Below, in pieces: positions 46,301 to 55,813 of a DNA stretch of 64,000 nucleotides. Origin of the DNA: Zizania palustris (Eukaryota; Streptophyta; Magnoliopsida; Poales; Poaceae). Position numbers and translations under genes: made by a program. Within the stretch, counting starts at the first letter, position 1, and every line of letters starts with the position of its first letter. Where the stretch lies: positions 26,383,034-26,447,033 of the forward strand of contig JAAALK010000082.1 of NCBI GenBank assembly GCA_019279435.1, written 5' to 3'. Below the pieces are notes generated by a model. That model was not told the origin of the DNA and did not search any database. It worked only from the letters and a program-made list of their open reading frames with translations.

Positions 46301-46645
46301 CCAGCCTCTCCCGCTCTCGATACACTCAAGCCGCCTGATCACTTCCAGTGGCCTCCCTTTCGCAGACTCGATGTCACGTCATCGCGACCATCCTGATCCT
46401 CCAGCATCGAGCTCCCCTCTTGACCCTTGATCACCCGCCGTTGACAGTTGGTTCGTATCTCCTCTCTACACACACGAGACAAGCCAAAACAAGAACGTGA
46501 TGCACACCGAACACCTCGGCACACAAATCCCATTCGTACATCGAACCCTTCGATGCACACAAACCAACACTTACTCGATCGCTCATCCTTATCAATCACT
46601 CATCATACAGACAAAAACCTCAGTGAGACCACACTAGGTTTCACA
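43347..46645 (-). repeat. Copia-3 5' LTR, full length
   Basis: 3299 bp. TATA box on the minus strand at 45983-45992. It includes a stretch at about 44480-45780 not found in the other LTR, AT-rich with no ORF and no flanking duplication that I can see, so the left copy probably lost it. Confidence 0.85.
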
Positions 46646-48502
46646 GAATGAGAATCATGCTACTTACAATAAGCTTGTTTCTTCAAGTCGTCGGCCGTTA
46701 GAATGATGTGACCCTTCGGTAACCTGTCGAGTTTGTTCTTCAACAAAAAATCAAATATCTTATCGCACTTGGTCACATCAAAAGAATACTTCACCTCGTT
46801 GGGCCGACTCTTAGCAGGAGACGGCCGTAACTTAGTGCAAGTGATGGGCTTGGCCTTGCTAGACCAAGTCCACTCTGCGGTGTACATATCGGCCAAGTCA
46901 TCCTCGCTCTCCAATGATTCCTCATTGGAGTGTTCCATGACGTGCACCTCGGTCTTAGGCTTGTTAAATGTCTTGGTGAATTTTCTACTTTTTGCTCGGC
47001 TTTCCTGAACCAGAGCCTTCTGTAGTACTTGACTAACATCTAAGAAATCCTGGCCATCTAGTTTCTCTTTAAGTTCAGAGTGAAGACCATTAAAATCTAG
47101 GTCGGCCAAGTCTCTATCAGAAATGTTCAAAGTAAAACATCGGTTCCTAGTGTCCCTAAAACGCTTAACGTACTCAGAGACACTCTCGTTAGTCTTCTGT
47201 CTAACCGATGTCAAATGTGAAAGTCTAAGCTCGGTCTCCCTAGTATAGAAATAGTCATGGAACTTCTGCTCCAACTGGGCCCAAGTCTAGACGGAGTTCG
47301 GCGGTAATGCCGAAAGCCAAGTGAATGCAGTGCCGGAAAGCAGTAGAGAAAACAACCTAAGCTTCAAAGCATCCGACCCACTAGCTTCGCCACACTGTGC
47401 TAAGAACTAACCTATGTGCTCTAGGGTGGTTTTATTACCTTCACCGTCAAATTTTGTAAATTCGGGCACCCTAAAGCCCCGCAGGTACGGGATGGTATCA
47501 AAGTAATCAGGGTATGGCTTTTGATAAACCCTACCCCATCCTCTGGGTTTCCATCCCGTAACCTCTCTAAATAGTGCATGAATCCGCTCGTCAAGGTCAT
47601 CTTAGCCTCCTGTCTGTTTGTGTCTCTCGTGTGGGGGTGCGACACGTGGTGGTATATCATGGTGTCGGCCATGCGGATCCTCCTCTCATGGTGGCTTGCG
47701 ATACGGGACGTGATCGGGAATATGTGGGTGTGCGGGAGCAGGAGGTGCGGGCACCGCGAGGAGAGGTAGTGCAGGAGCAGACGACGACGGCGCATAATAT
47801 GTGGTAGGAATGGTCTGACCGGCCATAGGGATGGTCTGACCGAAGGCATAGTGACCGGTCGGACCGGCCTGATCGCTGGTTTGACTGATAGTTGTCGTCT
47901 TAGTAATCTGGCACATGTCGGTCGGACTGGCTCAAGGGCCGGTTTGACTGATAAGGTCATGTGGGACCTCGACCATTGATGGTATGGCCGAGGACGCGAC
48001 AACCTTTCCGGTACTCCGGTCGGTTCTACTTTATAAGCGGTGAACAGGGGGTACACTATCTATTGGAGTTGGGGAAATGGCCTCGGAAAAGCCGAATCTC
48101 CTAAACATCGCATCCATCTTCGTGTCCAATTTCGAGTCAACCATGGCCTCTACTCGGTTTGCAATGGTAGCACTAATGGTCTAATCAACGATGCTGGCTA
48201 TCTTTTGCTCGAGGTCCTGGGAGGACATTCGAGGAGATGATGGTGTTACCTTACCTCCGGAGAGATCGGGGTTGTCGCCGTCGCGCTTGACGAAGCCCCA
48301 CGGGTCTTGGTGAAGCAGCCAAGAAAAAATGTGTGTAGCTCCCTTGTCCTTCCCTATCCTTCTCAGAGAGGTATTCAATGGTGGGTATGATGATGTTTCT
48401 ATCGTCAATCTTTGAGGTCCCCACCGGATCCATCGGCGCTGAGGGTACTATTGATGTAGAGGTAGTAAGTGTACCTATCACCGATGTAGAGGTGTTTGGC
48501 AT
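46646..48502 (-). pseudogene. Gypsy-B gag, 5' part
   Basis: Starts at an ATG at 48502 (MPNTSTSV), like Gypsy-A Gag. Frames change in the N-terminal half. The region translated at 47421-48056 has repeated VRP and VKP words because GGTCNGACC palindromes lie in the coding sequence at about 47811-47945. The conserved gag core is open at 46660-47274 (EQKFHDYFYTRETELRLSHL, RFRDTRNRCF, EKLDGQDFLDVSQVLQKA, YSFDVTKCDKIFDFLLKN). Copia-3 cuts the gene just after AYCK; the GAATG at 46646-46650 is its duplication. By comparison with Gypsy-A the reading resumes at 37633. Confidence 0.82.
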
Positions 48503-48507
48503 GTTTT

Positions 48508-48525
48508 TCCCTAGCGAAGTCGCCA
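48508..48525 (-). other. Gypsy-B primer binding site
   Basis: TGGCGACTTCGCTAGGGA in element sense, seven bases from the 5' LTR. Two changes from the Gypsy-A site. Confidence 0.8.
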
Positions 48526-48532
48526 AAAAGTG

Positions 48533-49864
48533 TGTTGACACAAAAGTGTGCCCCTGCACTTGGGTCGGTTCGACAATACAAAAACATCGCGAAACATTGA
48601 CGTCACGTTCTAACAATCCTTAAATCATGGTAAGGGAATAACGAAGTTGCCAGGCAATCAAATAGTAACAATTTAAAATTATTCAATTAACTGAAGTGTT
48701 GGAAAATAACTAAAAAATGATAAACAACCTAACTAAACCAACCATCCATAACAGGGCCGGTTGGACCGAAGTCTATTGGGCGGTCAGACCGGCCAGGGGA
48801 GTCTGGTCGGACTGAAGGCACACGGTCGACCTGACCAGTAGTGTGAAACCTTCGCTGAAGGGGGCCTTCGGTGCACAGGTGCGAAGGGGCCCGAAGGTAT
48901 CCCGAAGGGGCCTTTGGCCTATCAGTCAGTCGGACCGAGGGTTTAATCCCCGGTCGAACCGGAGGGTCTTCGGAGGTCCCAAAGCCGATGCGAAGATGGG
49001 CTCCGGTGTTAACAATACCTTCGATGCGAGGGGTGCCTAGGATTCTCTGCGAAGCCCGGTCAGACCAGCCTTGTGCCATCGGTCAGACCGCAGTGTGCCG
49101 GCGCGTCAGGTGACGGCATGGCACGGCCGGTCGGACCGACTGCTCCTGGAAAGTGGCCTCCGAGCTCCGGCGACCGTCTTTCCGTGGATGAATCACAACC
49201 AAAATCCTTGGAGGGGATGGAAGTGATGGAATATTTCAAAAAATACCAAAAGATCAAAGTAATTCGGCCAGGAGACCGAATTACCAATAGAAACCGATAA
49301 AACTGATAGAAATTCGTTATGTGGATGAAACAGACGATTCACAAGCGAACCGATAAGGACTTACCATGATTACGACGCGGCGGATGGATGATTTACAGCG
49401 CAAACTAGCAAAGATGTATGTGCTAGGCTTAAACTAGGGAAAAGAAAGTAAATGTGATTCAAGATAGATAATAGATTGGATCTATTAGGGTTTTGGAGCT
49501 CCTTGAATTGGTCTTGCCTCTATTTATAGAGGTGGGTCATGAGTGTTTGGAATCTAATCTGAGTTAGACACGTGTTCCAAGTCGTCCAAAATTAATTAGG
49601 GATAAAATACCCCAAAATCAGTCATTTGGAGTCGGACTCGGGTTGGGTCGGTCTAACCGAGCCCATATGGCCGATCTAACCGGGCCTACATGGCTGGTCA
49701 GACCGGGCCTACATGGCTGGTCAGACCGGGCCTACATGGCTGGTCAGACCAGGCCTACATGGATGGTTGGACCGGCTTGTGCTAGGTCTTGGCATATTTT
49801 GGTAAATTACCAAAAAATGATATTTTGATAATTTTGACCATTAATACCATTTTTTCCATCAACA
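48533..49864 (-). repeat. Gypsy-B 5' LTR
   Basis: 1332 bp, 64 bp longer than the 3' LTR. Most of the difference is explained by a 23-bp tandem repeat at 49681-49772. TATA box on the minus strand at 49520-49529. Clearly more diverged from its partner than the Copia-2 LTRs are. Confidence 0.88.
49681..49772. repeat. 23-bp minisatellite, 4 units, in Gypsy-B 5' LTR
   Basis: Four tandem copies of a 23-bp unit containing GGCCTACATGG and GGTCAGACCGG. The first three are identical and the fourth has four changes. The matching place in the other LTR (about 28650-28680) has no tandem copies. Confidence 0.9.
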
Positions 49865-49869
49865 CTCGC

Positions 49870-50035
49870 TTTAGTCATTGGCTTGATAGTCGATTGGCTT
49901 TGCTACTGATTTCATTTTATTCTTCCTTATCAGTTGCAGGGTCAAACTGATTAGCATACTCAGAACCTTTTTTTAAGATTGTAGAACCTGTACTGGAGTT
50001 AAGCAGACCTTCCAGGCCACGCGTGTTACCAAAAA
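49870..50035 (+). repeat. LTR-E fragment, right part
   Basis: Sequence right of the Gypsy-B insertion (TTTAGTCATTGGCTTGATAG) continues the style of 27400-27500. It has no gene. Assignment rests on the insertion-site geometry; a match to a full copy of the host LTR would be decisive. Confidence 0.4.
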
Positions 50036-50151
50036 TGACACCAACAACATCTCATTAAACTCCTAAGCTAATATTAGATGAAAAATTCCGATGATATTAC
50101 TGACATAAAATCACAAATTTGTCCTATCTGTTATCCTACCTATATACTTGT

Positions 50152-50475
50152 GGGCGTTTGGTTCTAGGGACTAAAGTTTAGTCGGTATCACATAAAATAT
50201 TTGGACATCAATTTGAAGGATTAAACGTGAACTAATTATAAAAATAATTATAGAATCGGAGGATTATTCACAAGACGAAATTATTAAGCCTAATTAATCC
50301 ATGATTAGCAAATATTTACTATATCATCACATTGTCAAATCATGACATAATTAGGCTTGTTAGATTCGTCTCGTGAATAATCCACCGATTATGAATGGAT
50401 TTAATAAATAGACTACATTTAATACTCCAAAATAGCATCCAAACATCCGATGTGATTGGACTAAATTTTTGAAAG
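50152..50475. mobile_element. Tourist-like MITE 1
   Basis: About 320 bp with long imperfect inverted repeats: GGGCGTTTGG and GGATTATTCACAAGACGAA on the left, matched in inverse by TTCGTCTCGTGAATAATCC on the right. No ORF. Target duplication not clear. Related to MITEs 2, 3 and 4. Confidence 0.75.
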
Positions 50476-50969
50476 AGCATCTCTATTGTACTTGTTATCA
50501 TACTTGCTATCCCCTAAGATAACCATGGTTTTTTTTGTGCCATTATAATTTTTACGGTTTGCCAATATGCCATCAGTATGTCACTGACAAATGGGAGTCG
50601 CCACAGTAACTAACAGTGGCATGTAGGCAATTCTTCAAAAATATAATAGTATGTGAGCAATTTTCCCTATCCATTTTACTTGCTACTTGACTTATTATTT
50701 TAGTGGGTTTGTTATTTTTTCTTCACACTTGCTATATCATTGAGGGGTGTTGAGCTTGTTTAATTATTTTCATTTTCTTTGCATGTACATAAATTGATAA
50801 AATATAGCTACATTCAAATAAAAGTCATATTTAGAAAATATATTAGAGTAAATATCAAAATATCAACTCAATTTGAATATGTAGGCTTGCTATTACTATA
50901 AATAGCAAGTTAAAAATAACAATACAATCAAAGAAACCAAACGACACCCACTGCCCAGAAGTAGAATTA
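50476..50969. other. AT-rich spacer between MITEs
   Basis: No gene or clear repeat. Some long T and A runs and a possible remnant of another MITE (GAGCATCTCTATTG near 50477). Confidence 0.5.
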
Positions 50970-51292
50970 GGGGGTGTTTGGATATGGCTAAAACTGTCAT
51001 ATCCAATGTCTAAATGTTATTTTGGAGTATTAAATATATACTGTTTAAAAATCCATTCATAATTCGAGGATTATTCACGAGACGAATCTAATGAGTCTAA
51101 TTACACCATGATTTGACAATGTGATGCTACAGTAAACATTTACTAATTATAAATTAATTAGGCTTAAAAAATTCGTCTCGCGATTTAGTCTCCGATTCTG
51201 TAATTATTTTTATAATTAATTCATGTTTAATCCTTCAAATTAATGTTGAAACATCCTATGTGACACGAGGTAAAATTTCCCCTTAGTCTGTC
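50970..51292. mobile_element. Tourist-like MITE 2 (PIF/Harbinger type)
   Basis: 323 bp, GGGGGTGTTTGG...AAATTTCCCC, flanked on both sides by TTA (50967-50969, 51293-51295), the target duplication of PIF/Harbinger elements. Internal words GGATTATTCACGAGACGAA and ATGATTTGACAATGTGATG are shared with MITE 1 and MITE 4. Non-coding. Confidence 0.85.
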
Positions 51293-52579
51293 TTATCACC
51301 CGTAGCCAAAACAGCCCGGTTGGATGCTGCAAGCCCAACATAACGTTAGTCACACAGTTGTCAGATCGATCAGCAGATCGACATTAACCGGCACGTTCTT
51401 ATCTGATGTAACGTCGAGAATGATTCTTCCTTCGAACTTATCACCTCTTGTGCACCCCTTTGCTTACCACTAATGGCCAAGGGAGCACCGGCGATCGTCC
51501 TGTCCATCCACGTGAGGGCGAGGCGGAAAACGTAACGCATCCGGGGCTCCGGGCAGCCGGCTGCAGCATCTGCATCGATCAGCCATCACTGGAGGAAAGC
51601 GAAAGGAACCATCAATGGAGGAAAGCGAGAGGAAGAAGAAGCTCACAGCTGCTTCGCCACTCGTCGGAGAAAGTTAAGCCGCGTAATTGTCCAACAGTGA
51701 AAGGCAACGTGTAGGGCCCCTCCAGCAATTCAGTGTCACACAAAAATCATGTGCTCAAAATCGAGCCGGCAATTTGATTTGTAAGAATGCTTGGGATAGC
51801 TTTAAGTGCACTTTGAATTGAATATGAGGGGATCGAGCGATAGCATTTGGACTAATCGTTTAGGTCGGCAAGATATTTTGTGGCGAGTAATATGACAGAA
51901 TTGAAGCTAGTTGATGATTTAAAACTGTTGATTTTGGAAGCAACTCATCTGTCTTAAAATATATATATTTATTTAGTCATGTTAAGTCAAAATATCTTGA
52001 TTTTAAACAAATTTATAAAAAATATTTTTGATATCAAATATGTAGAATTATATTCAATAGGAAACATGTTTTAGAAAAAATTGCTAAATTATTGGTGTCG
52101 GTAAAATGCCAAAATATCTCACATTGATAAAATACTATTGTGAAACAATATATAAGAAAAAGTCAAAATATATTACAGAAATGGCACATTTTATTTTGTG
52201 AACCGAATATAGGTGAAGTGTCGTTACCGTGTTAGAAATAAAATATTTTTTTGATAAATTTGAATAACTAAAATGAAATTAAGTCAAAAACCAAGCTAAG
52301 GTGCAGTAAGACAATCTCCAATACTTAGTGCTAATGTAGGTGCTTAGCATAAGAAAAAAATAAACATCCTTATTAAAAGACCTATGTTTCAATGCAAATA
52401 TGTTTAGTACTGTTATATTTGTTAGTTAATTTATTGTTACACTTACTTAACTAATCATATATGATTGAAATTATCTTGATTAGCATCCGATGATACAGTA
52501 AACAGCAGTGTCTTGTTAAACATAAAAACTGTTTTTTTCCCTCTAAGCGCGGCGCTTTTCATTTGAGCTACCCTAACGG
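51293..52579. other. Upstream region of the dehydratase gene
   Basis: 51320-51720 is GC-richer single-copy-looking DNA with one 88-codon reading frame that has no recognisable domain; I do not call it. 51930-52530 is AT-rich and holds degenerate MITE-like sequence (AAAATATATATATTTATTTA, then AAGACAATCTCCAATACTTA). No other gene is visible. Confidence 0.5.
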
Positions 52580-52640
52580 CCAATTGTAATAAGCAGCATA
52601 AAACCCCCTCCTCCGTCTTCCCTTCGCAGTTCACACCTCC
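52580..52640 (+). promoter_or_regulatory. Core promoter of the dehydratase gene
   Basis: CCAATTG (CAAT-like) at 52580-52586, CATAAAAC (TATA-like) near 52597-52604, then a pyrimidine patch CCCCCTCCTCCGTCTTCCC, usual in grass promoters. The start of transcription should be near 52630, leaving a leader of about 70 bases. Confidence 0.55.
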
Positions 52641-52698
52641 ATCACCAGTTCACCACCCATTCACCCAACCACCACCTCTCTCACCGGAGCGGCGTTCT

Positions 52699-53916
52699 AT
52701 GGCCTACACCTCCTCCTCCCTCCACCTCCACAAGAACCTCCTCCTCCCAAAGCCCTACAGCGGAAAGGCGTCCTCGTCGCGGTCGGTGGCGTTCGTGCCG
52801 GCGGCCAAGATCAACGGCGTCAACGGGCACGCCAAGAAGGCGCAGGTAAACGGCAAGGTTCAGATCAACGGAGACGGTGGTGTTAAGAAGGGTGTGAATG
52901 GCATGGCAGGGGCGGTGAACGGGCATGGGAAGACGCACATCAACGGGCATGACCGGATCCATCTGTCGGTGAGCACGGGCGGCGCTGGAGGGCAGGATGG
53001 GTTCGGGCTCAGGGTGGCGTTCCAGGGAGCGCCGGGCGCGTACAGCGAGTTCGCGGCAAAGACGGCGCTACCCGGGTGTTACACCGTGCCGTGCCGGGCG
53101 TTCGCGGACGCTCTGGCGGCCGTGGTCGGTGGGGCGGTCGACCGCGCGATACTCCCCGTCGAGTCCACCATGGAGGGCACCACGCTTCGGAACTACGACC
53201 TCTTGCTGCGCCATGACCTGGTCGTCGTGCAGGAGATCAACTTGTTCGTGCACTACTGCCTCCTCGCCATGCCGGGGGTCCGCGCCGCCGAGGTGCGCCG
53301 GGTGATTAGCCACCCCATGGCGCTAGCGCACTGCGGCCGCGCGCTGACGCGCCTCGGCGTGGACCGGGAGCCCGTTGAGGACACGGCCGGTGCCGTGGAG
53401 ATGCTGCGGTCCAACAGGATGCTCGACACCGCCGCCATCGCGAGCCCCCGCGCCGCCGATCTGTACGGCTTGGACGTGCTCGCGCACGGCCTCCAGGACG
53501 AGTCCTGGAACGTCACCCGCTTCCTGCTGCTCTCCAAGCCTCCCTCGCCGGTGATGCTGCCCATGGACGCCGGCGCCAAAACCAGCATGGTTGTCGCCCA
53601 CCGGGGCGGATCCATGATGGTGGTGCTCAAGGTGCTCTCCGCCTTCTCCTCCCGGAACATCAGCCTGACCAAGCTGGAGGTCATCAACAACGACGGCGCC
53701 GGTGGCGCGGCTGGCACCCACATCATGATCCTCGACACCAGCGCCCGCGGCGCGCCGACACTCCGCGCGTTCCCGCACGTTCTGTACATCGACTGCGAGG
53801 GCGCCGCCGCCGACCCCCGCGTCCGCGAGGCCATCAAGGAGATCGAGAGGTTCGCCGTGTTCGTCCGCGTCCTCGGCTGGTACGCCGCCGATTCTAACGT
53901 CTATGACCTGCAATGA
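52699..53916 (+). CDS. Arogenate/prephenate dehydratase-like protein, plastid-type, 405 aa
   Basis: Makes phenylalanine from arogenate (or phenylpyruvate from prephenate) in plastids. Single exon, GC-rich. ATG at 52699 has a G at +4 and is the first in the frame. Residues 1-37 are Ser/Lys/Arg-rich, like a transit peptide. Residues 38-86 are an Asn-Gly-rich linker. The PDT domain spans about 104-280: VAFQGAPGAYSE (106-117), RNYDLLLRH (164-172), ISHPMALAHC (203-212), EDTAGAVEML (227-236), TAAIASPRAA, and the catalytic TRF at 273-275. The ACT domain spans about 294-397 with VLSAFSSRNISLTKLE. Two differences from typical plant ADTs: PVES replaces PIEN at 153-156, and EVIN (327-330) stands where the Phe-binding ESRP motif is expected. 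Length is normal for the family. ADT against PDT preference cannot be read from this. Confidence 0.93.
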   Translation: MAYTSSSLHLHKNLLLPKPYSGKASSSRSVAFVPAAKINGVNGHAKKAQVNGKVQINGDGGVKKGVNGMAGAVNGHGKTHINGHDRIHLSVSTGGAGGQDGFGLRVAFQGAPGAYSEFAAKTALPGCYTVPCRAFADALAAVVGGAVDRAILPVESTMEGTTLRNYDLLLRHDLVVVQEINLFVHYCLLAMPGVRAAEVRRVISHPMALAHCGRALTRLGVDREPVEDTAGAVEMLRSNRMLDTAAIASPRAADLYGLDVLAHGLQDESWNVTRFLLLSKPPSPVMLPMDAGAKTSMVVAHRGGSMMVVLKVLSAFSSRNISLTKLEVINNDGAGGAAGTHIMILDTSARGAPTLRAFPHVLYIDCEGAAADPRVREAIKEIERFAVFVRVLGWYAADSNVYDLQ

Positions 53917-54090
53917 GGCGGAGAGGAGTATGGGACACAACCAAATCCATCAAATTAGCTAGCTTGGTATAATTGGATTACTGATCAATTGGAGTTCTCC
54001 ATTCAAGCAAGCATTCAACCAACTTCAGTGATCTACAGCTGCTATACTTTTCTTGCTGCTGATGCTGCTATGCAATTTTTGTACATATGC

Positions 54091-54100
54091 AATAAGAAAT
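54091..54100 (+). terminator. Likely polyadenylation signal of the dehydratase gene
   Basis: AATAAGAAAT about 175 bp after the stop, preceded by the TG-rich element TTTTTGTACATATGC. It fits a plant near-upstream element. No second candidate is better. Confidence 0.5.
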
Positions 54101-55029
54101 CTTTCCATTTCTGCTGCTGGCTTAGCTGGGTGCATAGGTTTAATCTTGGTGATAATGCCTTCTAGTTTAAGTTTGTGTAAGATGACATGATTATTACAGG
54201 ATTGATGTAATTTTGGTGTGCTAGATCTTGATTGACAGTGGAGAATTCCTCATTCCCCATTTGGCCTTTTAGATCTTATGCAGTGTTCTATTGATATTTA
54301 CAGTATAAACGTTGGACTTGGAATGCTTCTGATCTTGGCATACTGAGATTGTCACTTTTACTAACTGCATAGGATCACAACACACGGAAATTTGCTAAAC
54401 TATCATATTTGTATGTTCTATTTCAGAGATTTCAGCTGTGCAATCACTAGTTGATTGCCTTAAATAATGTACTACGTGGCTACTTAACGCACCATGAGCC
54501 ACAAGAGTCTCTGCTTAGTGAGTATGCTTACACCTTGCTAACATTTATTTAAAATTTTGGCACTGAGCGTATCACGGGAGAAGAACGCATTGTTTTTATG
54601 CTCCTTTTGTTTTGGAGGAATCTGGCACCACTCAAGAGCCGACAGGGGAATCTGAATCCCTGTGGAACTTTGTGCTGCAGTGGTTACGGAATCATTTTAA
54701 TGTCCATCACCGAGAATATCTAAACTAGCATCAAGATACCATTAGAGAAGTTCCATATTCCAACCAGTTGATTACTTGATTGTGCTTCAGTGATACAGTT
54801 AAACTACTGCTTTAGCAACAAGCTTTCCTTGCGGGGGAATCATTTGGAGGCACTACTTACTACTACTGTCCTGCCGGGGTGGCTCATTCAACGAATCTGG
54901 GAAAAAATCTGAGCATACGTAACTATCACTGATAAGCCAGCGCCCTGATACCCTGAGTGACAGGAACAGCGAGAAAGAGAGAGCAGGCAAGTCGGCAACT
55001 TCACGCTCACGTGTGACCGAAAGAAGACC
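54101..55029. other. Downstream intergenic region
   Basis: No ORF, repeat or RNA gene that I can support. Base composition is mixed and there is no visible transposon terminus. Confidence 0.5.
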
Positions 55030-55245
55030 GGTGGTGTTTGGTTAGGTGACTAAATTTTAGGTATTAAATGTTTATTATATATAAAATTTATTTATAATTA
55101 GTGGATTATTCGTTTGACGAATTTAACAAGTCTAATTATGCCGTGATTTGATAATGTGATGTTTAAATATTTGCTAATAGTAAATTAATTAAATTTAATA
55201 AATTTGTTTTATAAATAATGTTTAAATTTTGCTAGGCTGCATTGA
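55030..55245. mobile_element. Tourist-like MITE 3, degenerate
   Basis: GGTGTTTGGTTAGGTGACTA on the left, internal GGATTATTCGTTTGACGAA and GTGATTTGATAATGTGATG as in MITEs 1, 2 and 4. The right end is poorly preserved and there is no clear target duplication. Confidence 0.65.
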
Positions 55246-55805
55246 AACGAAAGGCAGGCAAAGGACTCAAGGAGCAGGTCGCCGAACAGAACAACCGAGT
55301 GATTGCAGGCTAAGATCCCGTATCAAATCGCGTGAATTTCTTCCCATGTGTTGCTCATGGAACCGTACGAGAGTTTGACCACATTTGGCGCAGGGAATGG
55401 GCACATCGCGCGCCGCACAGCCCACGAAATTCAGCCAAGAAAACGGCACATTCTGTGACATGGAACACGGCGGCCGAGGTCGCCGTTTTGCTGAAAGCTT
55501 ATCAGAGATTCAGAGCAGCAAGAGAGAGAGAGAGTGGAGATTGAAACAGTGAAATCTCTACCGTGGCAACGAGGTTTTCTAAAGTTTTCGGGAGAAATAT
55601 ATATATTTTTATAACATGCGTTCAATTTATAGATAACTTTTTAAAAAAAATCTCAAAGAAAACGAGGAAGAAACGAGTTGTGACTTTTTGTATTTTTAGG
55701 TTTCTAATCGTGTCACCGGGTACTAAATAGTTTCAAACAGTACGTATACGGTGCATCTCCACGTGGTTCTGAGACTTTGGAATTACGAGGAGAGCGTCAC
55801 CATAC
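55246..55805. other. Spacer between MITE 3 and the TIR element
   Basis: No gene with recognisable features. Contains a short GA run near 55525 and an AT-rich 150 bp. Confidence 0.5.
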
Positions 55806-55813
55806 CAACCTCT

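Larger units (their letters stand above)
37634..46645 (-). mobile_element. Copia-3: pol-less (TR-GAG-like) copia element
   Basis: Bounded by GAATG on both sides (37629-37633, 46646-46650). The right LTR (43347-46645) is the 5' LTR, with the primer site next to it, and the left LTR (37634-39674) is the 3' one. In between is only gag (40837-43280) and a post-pol-like region (39675-40836). No protease, integrase, RT or RNase H sequence is visible. Such elements move, if at all, with enzymes from autonomous relatives. Gag layout, primer site, purine tract and post-pol region match Copia-1 and Copia-2, so its helper was probably in that lineage. The gag is frameshifted and the LTRs have diverged, so this copy is old. 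Confidence 0.9.
27501..49864 (-). mobile_element. Gypsy-B: decayed gypsy retrotransposon with nested insertions
   Basis: Left LTR 27501-28768 and right LTR 48533-49864 start TGTTGACAC and end ATCAACA on the plus strand. The minus-strand primer site at 48508-48525 makes the right LTR the 5' one. Flanks CTTGC (27496-27500) and CTCGC (49865-49869) are a probable target-site duplication with one change. Two insertions, a solo LTR (28903-33067) and Copia-3 (37634-46645), lie inside; without them it is about 9.2 kb. Order on the minus strand is gag, protease, RT remnant, RNase H, a second RNase H-like block, integrase remnant. This order with an extra RNase H fits the Tat-type gypsy clade. It cannot be autonomous. 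Confidence 0.88.

Noticed and set aside
49643..49828. CRISPR-like spaced repeats or a 61-codon repeat protein
   Set aside because: The 23-bp units are directly tandem with no unique spacers, in a plant LTR; the reading frame is a by-product.
51448..51714. 88-codon reading frame upstream of the dehydratase
   Set aside because: No domain, no promoter signs, and length within chance for this GC content.
53253..53940. 194- and 205-codon reading frames antisense to the dehydratase
   Set aside because: They are shadow frames in GC-rich coding DNA with no domain; the sense frame has clear PDT and ACT domains.
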